Of a stretch of DNA of 64,000 nucleotides, positions 45,931 to 55,801 are shown piece by piece; position 1 is the first letter of the stretch, and every line of letters begins with the position of its first letter. The notes beneath the pieces are model-generated. The model was not told the DNA's origin. It made no database searches and saw nothing but the letters and a program-made list of their open reading frames with translations. Made by a program: the position numbers and the translations under genes. The DNA is from Elasticomyces elasticus (lineage: Eukaryota; Ascomycota; Dothideomycetes; Mycosphaerellales; Teratosphaeriaceae): contig JAVRQT010000006.1 in assembly GCA_035926095.1 (NCBI GenBank), forward strand, positions 186,001 through 250,000. The letters run 5' to 3'.

Positions 45931-47237
45931 TCACACGGTGACCTTCGTGCCACTGATAGTCACCACAGCCGTATATAAGGCTCGGCCTCCTCCAGAGTTG
46001 GCGTGGAAGAGCATATGCTTTCCATCTCGGAAGATATCAGCACCGCCGGGAGCACTCAGCCCGTTGACGCCAGTCGCAAAGAGCGGTGATGCTGCTCGCT
46101 TGTAACCTCCGGTGACAGACGTGGATGTTGCGTAGCTGACTGTGTATTGCGATCCCGTAAAGCATCCCGAGCTGAAAAAGAGCACGTAGGTTGAGCCAAC
46201 CTTTGTTAAGGACGGGGCTTCTAGGTTACCCTGGTCGGATGCGCCTTCATGAAAAGTCAGTCCATGTTTCCGCGCACGTGGACAATGTCTGCATACCGTT
46301 GTGGTTCAAAATGGTTGTTGCTGAACCTTGTAGAGTCACCCCATCGCTGCCCACGGGCTGGAGAATGAGTGGAGTCGGAACATACGGCGCTACTGGTAGG
46401 CATTAGCTAAACGTCGTGCGGCACAGTAGATTTGCTCGTACCATCATTGTTGCAAGCACCGCCATGCCCGATAGAGCTGCCATCGACCTTGTACACGATG
46501 TATCGTTTGCCATTGTCGTAGAAGCCGGCGGCATCGATGGCCCCGCCTTGTGCCAAGGGACAGATCAAGGCAGATGAGCCAACAGGAGTGTATGGGCCTG
46601 TAACGCTGGATGCTGTAGCTGCACCCACGCAGTGCTTGGCGGTGTCTGACTTCGTGGTAGCAGCGTAGTACATGACGAAGCTGCCATCGGTCTGTTTCTT
46701 GTGGCGTCAGCCTCCTCACATCGATCGGATCACGGACCATCTTACCAGCTGTACAACGTCTGGCGCCCATGTATTGGATGATGCTGCATTGACCCAAGCT
46801 GGCAGATTCGGGAGCGCGTCCTTTTGGGAACCATCCGAGTTTTTGACGAGGGTCCAGGTATTGAAGTCTGGTGATGAGGCGACCTGAATATGGGTCGAAC
46901 CTCCAATGGTCCTGGTCGCAAAGGCATACTGAACGATGGTGAGTATAACCCGTCAGCAGATGTCTCAGACATACAAGGGGTTCTACTCAGAGGCGACGTA
47001 CCCACGTACTGCCAACTTGTATAACCGCCGGGTCTGTGTTTTAGGTCAGTAAAGGTCGAGTATTCTCTACGTCTGGTGCATGCCTGGAAAGTTGGCTCCG
47101 CCAATCTTGGGGCCCGATTGTGACCGCTCAACAAGAGACCGCTCGACAAGCGTAACCTCGGGCCTTGTTATTGGTGCAGCGAAGCATAGCAGGAAAAGGC
47201 TTGCCCAAAGCGTTAAAGCTGAACATATTCGCAGCAT
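45931..47237 (-). CDS. secreted glycoside hydrolase family 43 (arabinanase/beta-xylosidase type)
   Basis: GH43 enzymes are five-bladed propellers that remove arabinose or xylose from hemicellulose and pectin. Six exons on the minus strand: 47237-47084, 47033-47002, 46928-46746, 46691-46442, 46392-46297 and 46244-45931, 342 residues. A signal peptide (LRICSALTLWASLFLLCFAA) starts the protein. All three catalytic acids appear once spliced: Asp in GANFPDPAVI (base), Asp in NTWAPDVVQL (pKa modulator) and Glu in GNLEAPSLTKV (acid). The first intron has a GC donor. The last intron (46245-46296) has a less common aag acceptor but a good ctgac branch. Further blocks YVLFFSSGCF and GADIFRDGKHMLFHA match. 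The start ATG 5 codons upstream (47252) is also possible. Confidence 0.9.
47034..47083 (-). other. GC-AG intron of the GH43 gene
   Basis: The minus-strand junctions are CCAG|gcatgc ... acacag|ACCCGG. The join creates the catalytic Asp codon in NFPDPAV. No GT donor in the neighbourhood keeps this frame. The length of 50 nt and a ctgac-type branch are normal. Confidence 0.75.
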
Positions 47238-48752
47238 GACTGGCGGGAACAAGGACTACCTAGGTAGGCCAGACTTGCGACTCTGTGTCGACGAACAGCT
47301 GGGTCCTTATAACAATAGTGCAGACGCTACCTAGAGTTCAAAGGAGCCACGCGATGTCATCCGGCATATCGCCATACTTCACCGCACAATGGCGTTCGTC
47401 TACATTCAGGCTGGATCGACAGCCGGCTGGCGACGGCGTGATGGCGAGGCAGAGTCTTGTTCATGGTCACGGTGTCGATGCAACTATGGCTGAATACGCG
47501 ATGCTAGACCCAAGTCAGCCATAGTACGCTATGTATATCCGACTATCAATGCCTGTTCCTGAGGAGCTTTGAACTCTCCGTAGCGAACGTAGCGAAGGCG
47601 TGCTAAGTGTGGCAGTAAGCTTATTTCTATGGTCCGCGTGACGGCAAGGCGCATTGAAGGTACGAGTAGCTTCGTTTGCGTGATGACAGTGAGCTCTGAC
47701 GCCAGCCTTGAGGAAGGCGACGTGGGAGGAGCAGGAGCTGCCACGGCATGATCTGCGGAGTCTTCTTCCTTTGGTCCAAGCAGAAACGGTCCCCAGGGAC
47801 GACCAATACGATGCTGCAGGAACGCTATCGATTTGAGGATGGCGTGCTTCCGTCGAGCCTTATTACTGTACCGTAGGTCCGTAGTGTGCGGACCAAGAGC
47901 CGAGGGTGGAAGTGCTGCTCTAGCTGCGTAGGCGTGTTACGGTAATACACCGGCCGCCATCGTCGCGAAAAGGTAGAGCATACAACTGATGTCTTCGAAG
48001 TTCGAAGTGTACGTGAAGTCGCCGAGTCTGACAGGAAGCAGGCGTTGAAAAGTGGGGCCGCGGCGGTATCCGAGGCTGTCGGCTACCAAAAGTAGGTAGC
48101 AGAAACGAGGTGTAGGCAGCCAGATACATGCACACAGCCTCAAGGAAGACGTCCTCGAGCCCTGGAACAGCTTCGAGTTCTGGGCATCCAGAATGGTAGC
48201 GTGGCGTTGATCCTCGCGTTCGGCTTGTTGGTCTCTGGAGGTCATCAAAGGAGGCTGATGGCGGCGAGCCACATTAATCCTCCATGCGAGATGCTTCATG
48301 CTACAACGTAGGTATGGCAGCGGTGCAGCGTATTGCATGCTCGTAAGCCTACCATATCCACGAGATAACCACGATGCATGTTGTTGTTCTCCTCGACTTC
48401 TTCCGCCTCCCAGAAAACAAGGCTGCTGCTGCCCGATCCGTCTCCGCACAGCTGGAGCGCCTTGGCAGGAAGGTACACGAACCGCCACTGCCCAAACGAT
48501 CCCCGCTCACATCGTCACACGATCTTTCTCTTGGTCAGACATCATGTCTGACCATGCAATTGTGAGGTGTTTCCTTGTCGATCGATTTCTCACTTTTCCT
48601 TCACTCCAGCTCGCCAACCCTGCAGGCTGAACCTACCAACGGTAGCTTAGCGTTACATGAGACGGATGATTTGCGACATCTCAAGCCGACCCTGCGTGCT
48701 GGAGCCAAGGAGTCCTGTCCGGTATCCGGTCGGGTTCGTGAACTGATCATCC
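47238..48752. other. 1.5 kb gap between GH43 and the 7TM gene
   Basis: Contains both promoters (the genes are divergent). The longest open frame, 47937-48488 minus (183 codons), has no signal, domain or supporting pattern and is not called. No repeats or RNA genes were recognised. Confidence 0.45.
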
Positions 48753-49977
48753 ATGAAGCTCACGGAGCGTCTGCTTGATGTCGAGAAGCCCTCGGATGTG
48801 GGTGGTGCGATCATTGAGGCGTGGGCCCAAGGCTTCATGGTTGGAGCGCTCATTATCATGATGTGTGTAACCTTTTCCAATATGCGTCGGGGAGTGTTGC
48901 TTCACAAGCTTATATTGATCGAGGTCAGTATTTATGTCTCGAGACGTTGCAGCAATACTGACTCGTACAGCTACTGTTCGGCTGCCTGCATGGCACTTTT
49001 ATCTTCACGAACAAGCCGGTCTACAACTGGTACCTGAGCGTTACGGCTATATTTCTTGTACGGATATCGATGTTGCTGTCTGTTCTGGTGCTGATGAGAT
49101 GCAGAACATTAGCTGGAGTCTCCACAATGTCATTGCTTGGATCAAGAACAAGCCGTTCCTCCCTCGTTGGGGCAGCATACTGTACATTACGACCGTGCTC
49201 CTGGTTCAGCCGTACTGGGTGCTTGAGATAGCAGCCAACTTCCTCTACTTCAGCGACACGAGCAACCTCTTCACGTACACCAGGCCATACGAGGCCTTGT
49301 TCCGAGATCCGTGGTGGATCTTTACAGTGCTAAGCCTGCTGTACAACATTCGGACAAGATATGAGTTTGGCTACATCGAGCTCATGCGTGTCTCGCCACG
49401 CTTTGCCGTCCTCATTGGTGCGATGCTGATGAGTATCTGCTTTGGTAAGATCATCCCGTCCTGAACTCATACGCAATGAAACACATGCTGACCGTATAGC
49501 AGTACGTACCTTCATGCCTCACTTGGGCCAGCAACGCTAATACTGTCCTGACTCACTACACCGAGAATTTCGCTAACCTCATCCGCTTGCCAGATCATCG
49601 TCGACATACTTGCCGTCACCCATGTCATTTCCGGAGCTGGACTGCCGGATGGCATCAACCCGTTCTGGAAGCTCGCCTTCGTGTTTAAATGCTTGACGGA
49701 CACAATCATTCTTGACGACTTCAAGACGGCGCTCGACCGGCTCAAGCAGTACAAATTGGAGAGAGTCGGAAGTATCGCGAGTGATAACATTCGAGGAGAG
49801 TTCGTTGACGTGGAGCAGGCCCGACATAAGAAGGCTGAGCAGAGCGGTGCTGTGATGGAAGGGTCGGGCAATGTCGTTTCCAAGGACTGGATGCGCAGCG
49901 ATAACATCGATCTGGCGTCGGCGTTGCGCATGGACTATGATCCGAAGGATGATGTGCCGAGCTCAACAGGTGGCTGA
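48753..49977 (+). CDS. fungal multi-pass (7TM-like) membrane protein of unknown function
   Basis: Five exons are inferred: 48753-48923, 48971-49057, 49105-49444, 49500-49501 (2 nt) and 49594-49977, total 327 residues. The protein matches a conserved Pezizomycotina family often labelled family C-like G-protein-coupled receptor, whose function is unproven. Family blocks appear in order: FMVGALIIMMCVTFSNMRRG, LLFGCLHGTFIFTNKPVYNW, NISWSLHNVIAWIKNKPFL, QPYWVLEIAANFLYF, RPYEALFRDPWWIFTVLSLL, ELMRVSPRFAVLIGAMLMS, then IIVDILAVTHV and LPDGINPFWKLAFVFKCLTD. About seven hydrophobic segments are visible, with a hydrophilic C-terminal tail. The join between exon 3 and the last exon works only with a 2-nt exon. 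Confidence is high for the gene and moderate for that detail. Confidence 0.82.
49500..49501 (+). other. inferred 2-nt microexon (CA) of the 7TM gene
   Basis: It lies between intron 49445-49499 (gtaaga...tgctgac...tatag) and intron 49502-49593 (gtacgt...cgctaac...gccag). Together with the last G of exon 3 it forms an Ala codon and moves the phase from 1 to 0, which the conserved IIVDIL block requires. Confidence 0.6.
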
Positions 49978-50255
49978 GGTGCTCGAGATAGCTGCATATA
50001 AGGCTCATCCAGTTCGCCAGCGCACTCGTTCAAGTGATGTTCAACACAGCGATACCGTGTTATGGCAGTCTCCAGGGGCCTGAAAACAGGGGTTAGCAGA
50101 GCGAACGGCTCGTGCTTGCCGCGTTTGCTAAGGCTTGGCGTGCACTAGCGGGAACAGAATCTCAAGTGAAGCGCACACAGCTGCTGAGACACTCAACCAC
50201 TTAACAAGACATCAATACAACTCGTCACTGCCCCAACAAGGTTACGATCGTCGCA

Positions 50256-51464
50256 ATGGCCACGCTAGGGGCCTGTGTGCCTAGCTTGAGCTTGATCCTA
50301 CGGACTGCGAAGGACACCACCGAGCAATTCTGCGACCTCATCAAGCAGTCGACAAGTGATGGGGACAGACTTCTGCTTGCGTGTCCGCCGGTATCGCTTG
50401 CTTACAGCAGTGTGACATTCAAACAAGCGCTCACAGACCCACAACGTGAGCCAAACACAATTCTGAAATGGGACACGGAGGAACTCAGGCTGTACAGACT
50501 CACAATGCGCTGCGCATACGCAGTTGCGGCTGCAATTGGACCTGATCGATTCCCTGGATATGCACAACCTAGTATGGAGAGCCTTGCAGTCCGCAGAAAG
50601 TTAGCAGATCTGATCAGCGTTCGACACAAGCTCGCGACCTTTCTGGAGCGGACCAGGCGTTTGCGACCGTCCAGCTATGCCCTCATACCGTGCGTAGCCA
50701 TAGCACGAGGGGGTGCAAGGACAATCTACCTGGACCATATGCACGATGAAGCGGGACTGCTTTGGCCAAAGTACGACGACACCATCGAAATGCGCCACCT
50801 ATCCCCCACCACGAGCACGCGAGCGATCATCACCCGCAGAGACTTCGGCTACGAAATTATCCGACCTCAGCCTGTGACGGGATACGCACTCCACTCTGCA
50901 ATCGATGCCATGCAGCGCACTATAGCCATGGACGGACACTGGCCCTACCCAGCTACAATCAGTCTTGGAGAAGAAGAGTGTGCTACAGCTGAGCGCATCA
51001 GCCACAGCTTTCGGACCCTCCCAGATTTGCTTGCATCTGTTGGGTTCTACGCCTGGCTCCACTATAAGCGTTCGGTTCGCGACTTTCATCTTGGGATCAT
51101 ATTGCCTGGCACAGTCGAGATCTTTTGGCCAAACGGCAAGAGCGCCTTCCCAGCAGCAACGAGAAGAACAGTCTATGTGCAAGCAGAGCATGTATGCAAA
51201 GACGGCAACCTCACGTACCGTTTCCTGGGAGTCAAGTCGATTGAGTACAACAATACGACGACTCGTAGCACTCAAGGTCAAACGGCACGATTCCTAGATC
51301 TGCCGGCAGAAGTGCGCAACCAGATTTATGGGTATTACCTCGACGCGCAGCCAACGGTCGCGATGCCAAAGAGGCAGCCAGCAATGTCTCTAACGTGCCG
51401 GCAGATCAACAAGGAGCTTCTCGGTCTCGTGTTCAAGAAGCATGGGTGGATAGTGTATGGGTGA
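50256..51464 (+). CDS. hypothetical protein with C-terminal 2EXR-like motif
   Basis: A 402-codon single frame. No enzyme family was recognised for the first 340 residues, which look globular and contain no signal peptide or membrane helix. The C-terminus has FLDLPAEVRNQIYGYYLD followed by MSLTCRQINKELLGLVFKK, the F-box-like/2EXR pattern found in large, variable families in Dothideomycetes and related fungi. The domain normally runs on for 50-100 residues, so this copy is short. At the stop, the sequence TATGG|gtgagg is a good intron donor, so the gene may continue into the open frame downstream that carries the tandem duplication. Function unknown. Confidence 0.65.
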   Translation: MATLGACVPSLSLILRTAKDTTEQFCDLIKQSTSDGDRLLLACPPVSLAYSSVTFKQALTDPQREPNTILKWDTEELRLYRLTMRCAYAVAAAIGPDRFPGYAQPSMESLAVRRKLADLISVRHKLATFLERTRRLRPSSYALIPCVAIARGGARTIYLDHMHDEAGLLWPKYDDTIEMRHLSPTTSTRAIITRRDFGYEIIRPQPVTGYALHSAIDAMQRTIAMDGHWPYPATISLGEEECATAERISHSFRTLPDLLASVGFYAWLHYKRSVRDFHLGIILPGTVEIFWPNGKSAFPAATRRTVYVQAEHVCKDGNLTYRFLGVKSIEYNNTTTRSTQGQTARFLDLPAEVRNQIYGYYLDAQPTVAMPKRQPAMSLTCRQINKELLGLVFKKHGWIVYG

Positions 51465-51636
51465 GGATGGCGCGAGTCGAAGACGGGTGATAGAGCAGGT
51501 CGTGGCTGGGAAGGATCTTGGTCAATTTCCTCAGAGCGTTTCGCCGAATTTGCTAGGCTACGCCGCGCACAATGAAGCATATGCGGCACTAGCCTGCAGT
51601 GTCCTAAGGGCATCTCTGGAACAGGCAAGCAGCATG

Positions 51637-51738
51637 AGTAGCAGCGAGCCGCCACTAGCGGCTTTTGAAATAGCTGCGGCTCGGAGATCATACACAAATG
51701 GAGTATCACAATTACACTTCCCATCCTCCTTGTCTCAA
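51637..51738 (+). repeat. diverged tandem duplication, copy 1
   Basis: Aligns without gaps to 51790-51891 at an offset of exactly 153 nt (51 codons), about 80 percent identical by eye. Both copies begin AGTAGCAGCGAGCC. A weaker, truncated third copy may end at about 52031. Confidence 0.75.
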
Positions 51739-51789
51739 GCTGCATCGGTGTGCTGGTCAACGTGCGTCTCGAAGACTGCATACGGTATC

Positions 51790-51891
51790 AGTAGCAGCGA
51801 GCCGACAGTCGCGGCTGTTGAGCGTACTGCAGCTTGGAGATCATACAAAAATTGGGTATCAAAATTACACTCCTCATCTTCCTCGCCTCAA
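51790..51891 (+). repeat. diverged tandem duplication, copy 2
   Basis: Second copy of the 102-nt unit. Both copies translate in the same frame to a pattern SSSEPxxAAxExxAAxRSYxN followed by VSxLH. Many differences change the amino acid, so coding constraint looks weak. Confidence 0.75.
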
Positions 51892-52009
51892 ACCAGACAC
51901 AATGTTCTCCGTGGCACAGAGGCGGCAAGAGCACGCTGCATCGCCTATCCCTCGTCGAACCATAGTAACGGCAGTGAGATCACAATACTCACTCACATAG
52001 ATTCGCCAT

Positions 52010-55000
52010 TCATTTTCCTCGTCTTAAGCTAGCTGCCCGCTTAGGAAAGCTCTTTCCACCTACATCTTCCTGCATCACCTTAGCAACCCACCAGTCAGCA
52101 TCCCCATCTATGCCATCCCTCTCTTCTCTCCAACACAATCTGACTAGCACCTTCAGATCCTCCCTGTCAAAACCACCACTCTTCCCCTTCGTCACAATAC
52201 CCTCACATCCTCCCTCGCCCAACGCCAAGAATTCCACAGACCTACTCAACGACCCCTCAGCGTCCAGATTCTTGATCGCCTGCTGCAGCACAAGCACATT
52301 AAGCTGCATCCTCGCCAACCCATATTCATCCATCGCCCCAACAGACCCCAGCATAGGCGCCGACGTCAGTGCATTGTTCCCCAACACACTCAAGCCTCTC
52401 GTCAAAAATTTATACTGCGCCCCCAACAAACCCCCCTCGATAACCCCATCATAAGTCCCAAGCGCCGTACTCAGCTCCAGTATCGACGGATCAGGATCGT
52501 TATACGCCTGCCCCAACTCATAAGAATGACCCAGCGCTTGGGCCACCCCATGCAGCAACTGCAACCTCAAATCCACATGCAACGTCCTCAACACCAGCGT
52601 ACTCAACTCCGTAAACATCGACAAAACCCCATCAAACTCCTCCGCCGTCCTCGAATCAAGCGGCAAATAGACCCCATTAGGCTCCCCCTCCAACCCCCCC
52701 TTCAACTGCGCCTCAGCCGAAGTCCACCTTCTAACATGATGATTATGAATCTTCTCCCTCTTCTCACCAACACTAACCCTCTTCTCCTCTCCACCTCCCA
52801 TATCCACAGCCCGCTCACTCACAAACCTCAACCCTCCACACTTCCCCGCCAACCACCGCATACTAACCAACAAAGTACACAACCCCCCCAACGCCTTCCT
52901 CTCCAAAATAAGATCCGCCTCCTGTATACCCCTCTCCCCCACAATCTTCACCAAAAGCGCTGACTCCTTCTCCGCCAACACAACCCCCTCCTTCCCATCC
53001 CCATTATCCTTCATCAACTCAATAACAACCTCATTAACACTCCCACTAGTCGCCAACTCCGCCGCCAACCTAATCCCCGCCTGCCCCTCCGCAACCACAG
53101 CTCTAGACAACAGTCCCTTACTCCACTGAAAACACCGCTCATACCACCCCCTCATCTCCCTAACAACAAGCCGGGAAAAACTCTGCTCATGCGGCAAAGC
53201 AACCAACATCCCACAAACCATCTCCACGACCTCGAAGAACCGAATCGCGCCCTTGAAAATCGGTCTCGTGCTGAATTTCTGCCAGTGGGGGTGGATTTGG
53301 AAGTCCTCTGGTCCTCCTGCGCAAAGTTCCGTGAGCGTTTCGTCGAGTTGGGGGTAGAAGACGTTGATCAGGAAATCGTCTAGGAAGCCGGTGGAGGTAC
53401 TGGCCACGACGCCCGAGGACGAGGCAGGGGGGACTAGATCCCTTAACCTGTGCAGGAAACCAAGGGAGGGAGGGAGGAGGATAGACATGTTGAAGAGCGA
53501 GGGTTCGACGAGCAGTTTATGTCCCGTAGCGCTTTTATCCGCCATCACCATCTCCTGTTGTTCTCTTCCTCCGTGTGCGAGCGCGGCATGCGACGTGTTG
53601 ACGAGACCGGGCACGGAATCCTTGAGCATATTCAATAAATCCTCTTGTTCCGTAGCCAGGACGTCTGTCCCAACACCACCAAGCGACTTCGCTGTGTCCA
53701 TCGATCCCGTTTCGGATAAAGCAGAGACCTTGAACATCTTCTTGTTTTTATTCCGCTGTCCAGCCTGCAAACGGAACATATTAGCATTCACGTCCTCCCT
53801 CCCCCCCTTGCCGCCTCCCATGCCGCCGGCCGCACCAGTCAAGGTCAAGTGGTCGTGCAACAAACTCCTAATCTCACTCTGCAACAACTTCCACAGCTCC
53901 CTAAAAGACCTGTTGAGCTGACTGTGCGCATCGCCGTACTGACTGCCCGTGCCCGTGCCCTCTCGCTTGAGAATAGCACCAGTGACTTCGTGTAACACGC
54001 GATGTCCCTCACCAATAGCTTCGAACTTCGCATACAACGTGCCCAGTAGATCGCGGAGCACGACTTCCTGCTCGACGCCTACACCACCCTTCCCTGCTGC
54101 GCCGTTGTGGACCTGCTTCTGCCGCTTCGTAGATCTCACTCGCGTGGCCTCGGGATGTCTGACCTCGACTTCTCCATGCGAGCGCTCGACGACTTTGAAC
54201 AGTTCCACGGGTAACCGGCGTTCGATTTCGTCGACGGCGGAGTCCAGTCGTCCCATGCGATCCAGAGATTCGACAAGGATTTGGATGTAGTAGAAGGAAT
54301 CTGCTTCGGGGTTGCGGGTGGGGTCTTCGATCATCGCCACCCTCCCATCATACCCCTCCAACCACGCAAACACAGCCCTATCATCCTCCGTAGCATCCCC
54401 ACTCTGCACAGAAAGAGCCTTCCACCTCCCCTCGCAGTAGGGCGATTTAAGGTAAAGATGATTATGCAGTTCTTCGACCAAATGATCAGCCAGAAACTGT
54501 TCCTGATTACTCAACCTCAATTTCAATTCCGACAGCGCTCCCAGCTCAGCGAGTTCAGGTCGCCTTATCAACGCCAGACCTTCTTGCAACGTCCCCACAG
54601 CCGCCAGAAACCTCTTCTCAGAGATCTGGGTATCCAATAAATCCGGCAATTGCCTTAACTCCTCAATCTGTCCCAACACCGCTAACATCCCCTCGTAAGA
54701 TTGGGAGGAGGTAGCGTAGGCCCTCAGCTCTGGTCTAGCGGTCGAGAGCGAGGATTTAGCTTGCACGAGGCCGGCGCGTAGGGTCCGGACACGGTGTTGA
54801 GAACTATGAATCGCGGTTTGGATTTTATGGAAAGTTCCTATTGAGCTGTTGAAACCTTGGTGGTGCTCATTAACAATAACTTTCAGTGCGTTCTGGAGCT
54901 GGGTATGCACATCCTGGAACTGCCCATACTGATCCGCTAATCCTAGGGACGAAGGGTCCATAAGCTGCAGCGCCGTTTTTATCGGACAACAGGTCGAGGT

Positions 55001-55408
55001 CGTCATGAAAGACCAGTGTTGCGTGATATACCGCAATATCTCGTCGACTTGATCATTGGTGTTGTAGCCTGAGCGGGGGGGGTTCCGGGAGCGAGAGCGC
55101 GAGGATGCGTTGTCTGTGCCATACCCCCCTCCGTAATCCCGGCTTCGTGGGCGGGTGGTAGCTTGTTGGCGCTCGAGGTGGAGGGGTCCCCGGACGTGTT
55201 GTTCTTGATGCTGTTGTCTGCTTCCTCCTCCGCGACCGCCATTTTGGTAGTTTGGGCCGCCTCGGGAGCGACTACGTTCGTCCGCGGAGGTTTCGGGGGT
55301 GGTGTCGAAGTCGAAGCGCGCGAGGCGTTGGGCGTTGGCTGCTGTGTAGCTGTTGCTGTGGCCGTTTGTGGAGCCGTTCGTCGCATATGAGGGTCGTTGG
55401 AAGGACAT
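52010..55408 (-). CDS. SEC8: exocyst complex component SEC8
   Basis: Sec8 is a core subunit of the exocyst, which tethers secretory vesicles at growth sites of the plasma membrane. The single exon encodes 1,132 residues, in the family's range. A low-complexity N-terminal 120 residues (Asn, Gly, Arg, Gln-rich) is followed by the Sec8 N-domain: VDEILRYITQHWSFM, ALQLMDPSSLGLADQYG, then the coiled-coil helices VHTQLQNALKVIVNEHHQGF and IGTFHKIQTAIHSSQ. The rest fits the long helical-bundle rods of CATCHR proteins. The sense strand is C-rich near the 5' end and G-rich in the last 1.2 kb. Its 3' end converges on the duplication-bearing open frame. Confidence 0.94.
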   Translation of the reverse strand: MSFQRPSYATNGSTNGHSNSYTAANAQRLARFDFDTTPETSADERSRSRGGPNYQNGGRGGGSRQQHQEQHVRGPLHLERQQATTRPRSRDYGGGYGTDNASSRSRSRNPPRSGYNTNDQVDEILRYITQHWSFMTTSTCCPIKTALQLMDPSSLGLADQYGQFQDVHTQLQNALKVIVNEHHQGFNSSIGTFHKIQTAIHSSQHRVRTLRAGLVQAKSSLSTARPELRAYATSSQSYEGMLAVLGQIEELRQLPDLLDTQISEKRFLAAVGTLQEGLALIRRPELAELGALSELKLRLSNQEQFLADHLVEELHNHLYLKSPYCEGRWKALSVQSGDATEDDRAVFAWLEGYDGRVAMIEDPTRNPEADSFYYIQILVESLDRMGRLDSAVDEIERRLPVELFKVVERSHGEVEVRHPEATRVRSTKRQKQVHNGAAGKGGVGVEQEVVLRDLLGTLYAKFEAIGEGHRVLHEVTGAILKREGTGTGSQYGDAHSQLNRSFRELWKLLQSEIRSLLHDHLTLTGAAGGMGGGKGGREDVNANMFRLQAGQRNKNKKMFKVSALSETGSMDTAKSLGGVGTDVLATEQEDLLNMLKDSVPGLVNTSHAALAHGGREQQEMVMADKSATGHKLLVEPSLFNMSILLPPSLGFLHRLRDLVPPASSSGVVASTSTGFLDDFLINVFYPQLDETLTELCAGGPEDFQIHPHWQKFSTRPIFKGAIRFFEVVEMVCGMLVALPHEQSFSRLVVREMRGWYERCFQWSKGLLSRAVVAEGQAGIRLAAELATSGSVNEVVIELMKDNGDGKEGVVLAEKESALLVKIVGERGIQEADLILERKALGGLCTLLVSMRWLAGKCGGLRFVSERAVDMGGGEEKRVSVGEKREKIHNHHVRRWTSAEAQLKGGLEGEPNGVYLPLDSRTAEEFDGVLSMFTELSTLVLRTLHVDLRLQLLHGVAQALGHSYELGQAYNDPDPSILELSTALGTYDGVIEGGLLGAQYKFLTRGLSVLGNNALTSAPMLGSVGAMDEYGLARMQLNVLVLQQAIKNLDAEGSLSRSVEFLALGEGGCEGIVTKGKSGGFDREDLKVLVRLCWREERDGIDGDADWWVAKVMQEDVGGKSFPKRAASLRRGK

Positions 55409-55801
55409 TTTGGCTGTTGTGGTTGGTGTGACTGCGGAGTCGCGGCGCTGGGTCGAGGACGGTTTCTAGACGTCTTGACTGCGCGCGCGTTGCTCCCATT
55501 GCTTGCGGAGGGCGTCCATGGTGGCTGTTGGATGCTGTGGTGTGTGTGTGCAGTAGAGTCGGAGTCGATTGCTGGAGCTGGATCCCTGTATCGTGCATGC
55601 GGGAGGCGCCGGCGGCTCTGCGGGAGAGACCTTAACTCTGTTTAGCGGCGCGTTTGACGATTCGGCTTTCGACCTTCGAACTCACTCGCGAACAACGAAC
55701 AGAAAGCGCGCGAGCCATTGCGATTTGATCAGGAAGTCGCGATCCATCAACTCAGAATGCGCATCTAACCTTCGACCTCACTACACACACCACCGCCAAC
55801 C
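55409..55801. promoter_or_regulatory. divergent SEC8 / CTR9 promoter region
   Basis: 393 nt between the two start codons. Assigned by position; no defined binding sites were recognised. Confidence 0.5.

Larger units (their letters stand above)
51465..52009. other. gap with open frame 51457-52032 spanning a tandem duplication
   Basis: Between the 2EXR-like stop and the SEC8 stop. A 191-codon frame (51457-52032) overlaps both ends and contains two diverged copies of a 102-nt unit. No domain was found. It could be a 3' exon of the upstream gene, a decayed gene or chance. Confidence 0.4.

Noticed and set aside
47937..48488. 183-codon minus-strand frame in the GH43/7TM gap
   Set aside because: No domain, signal peptide, splice pattern or compositional support.
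53364..53921. 185-codon plus-strand frame inside SEC8
   Set aside because: Antisense shadow of continuous SEC8 coding sequence.
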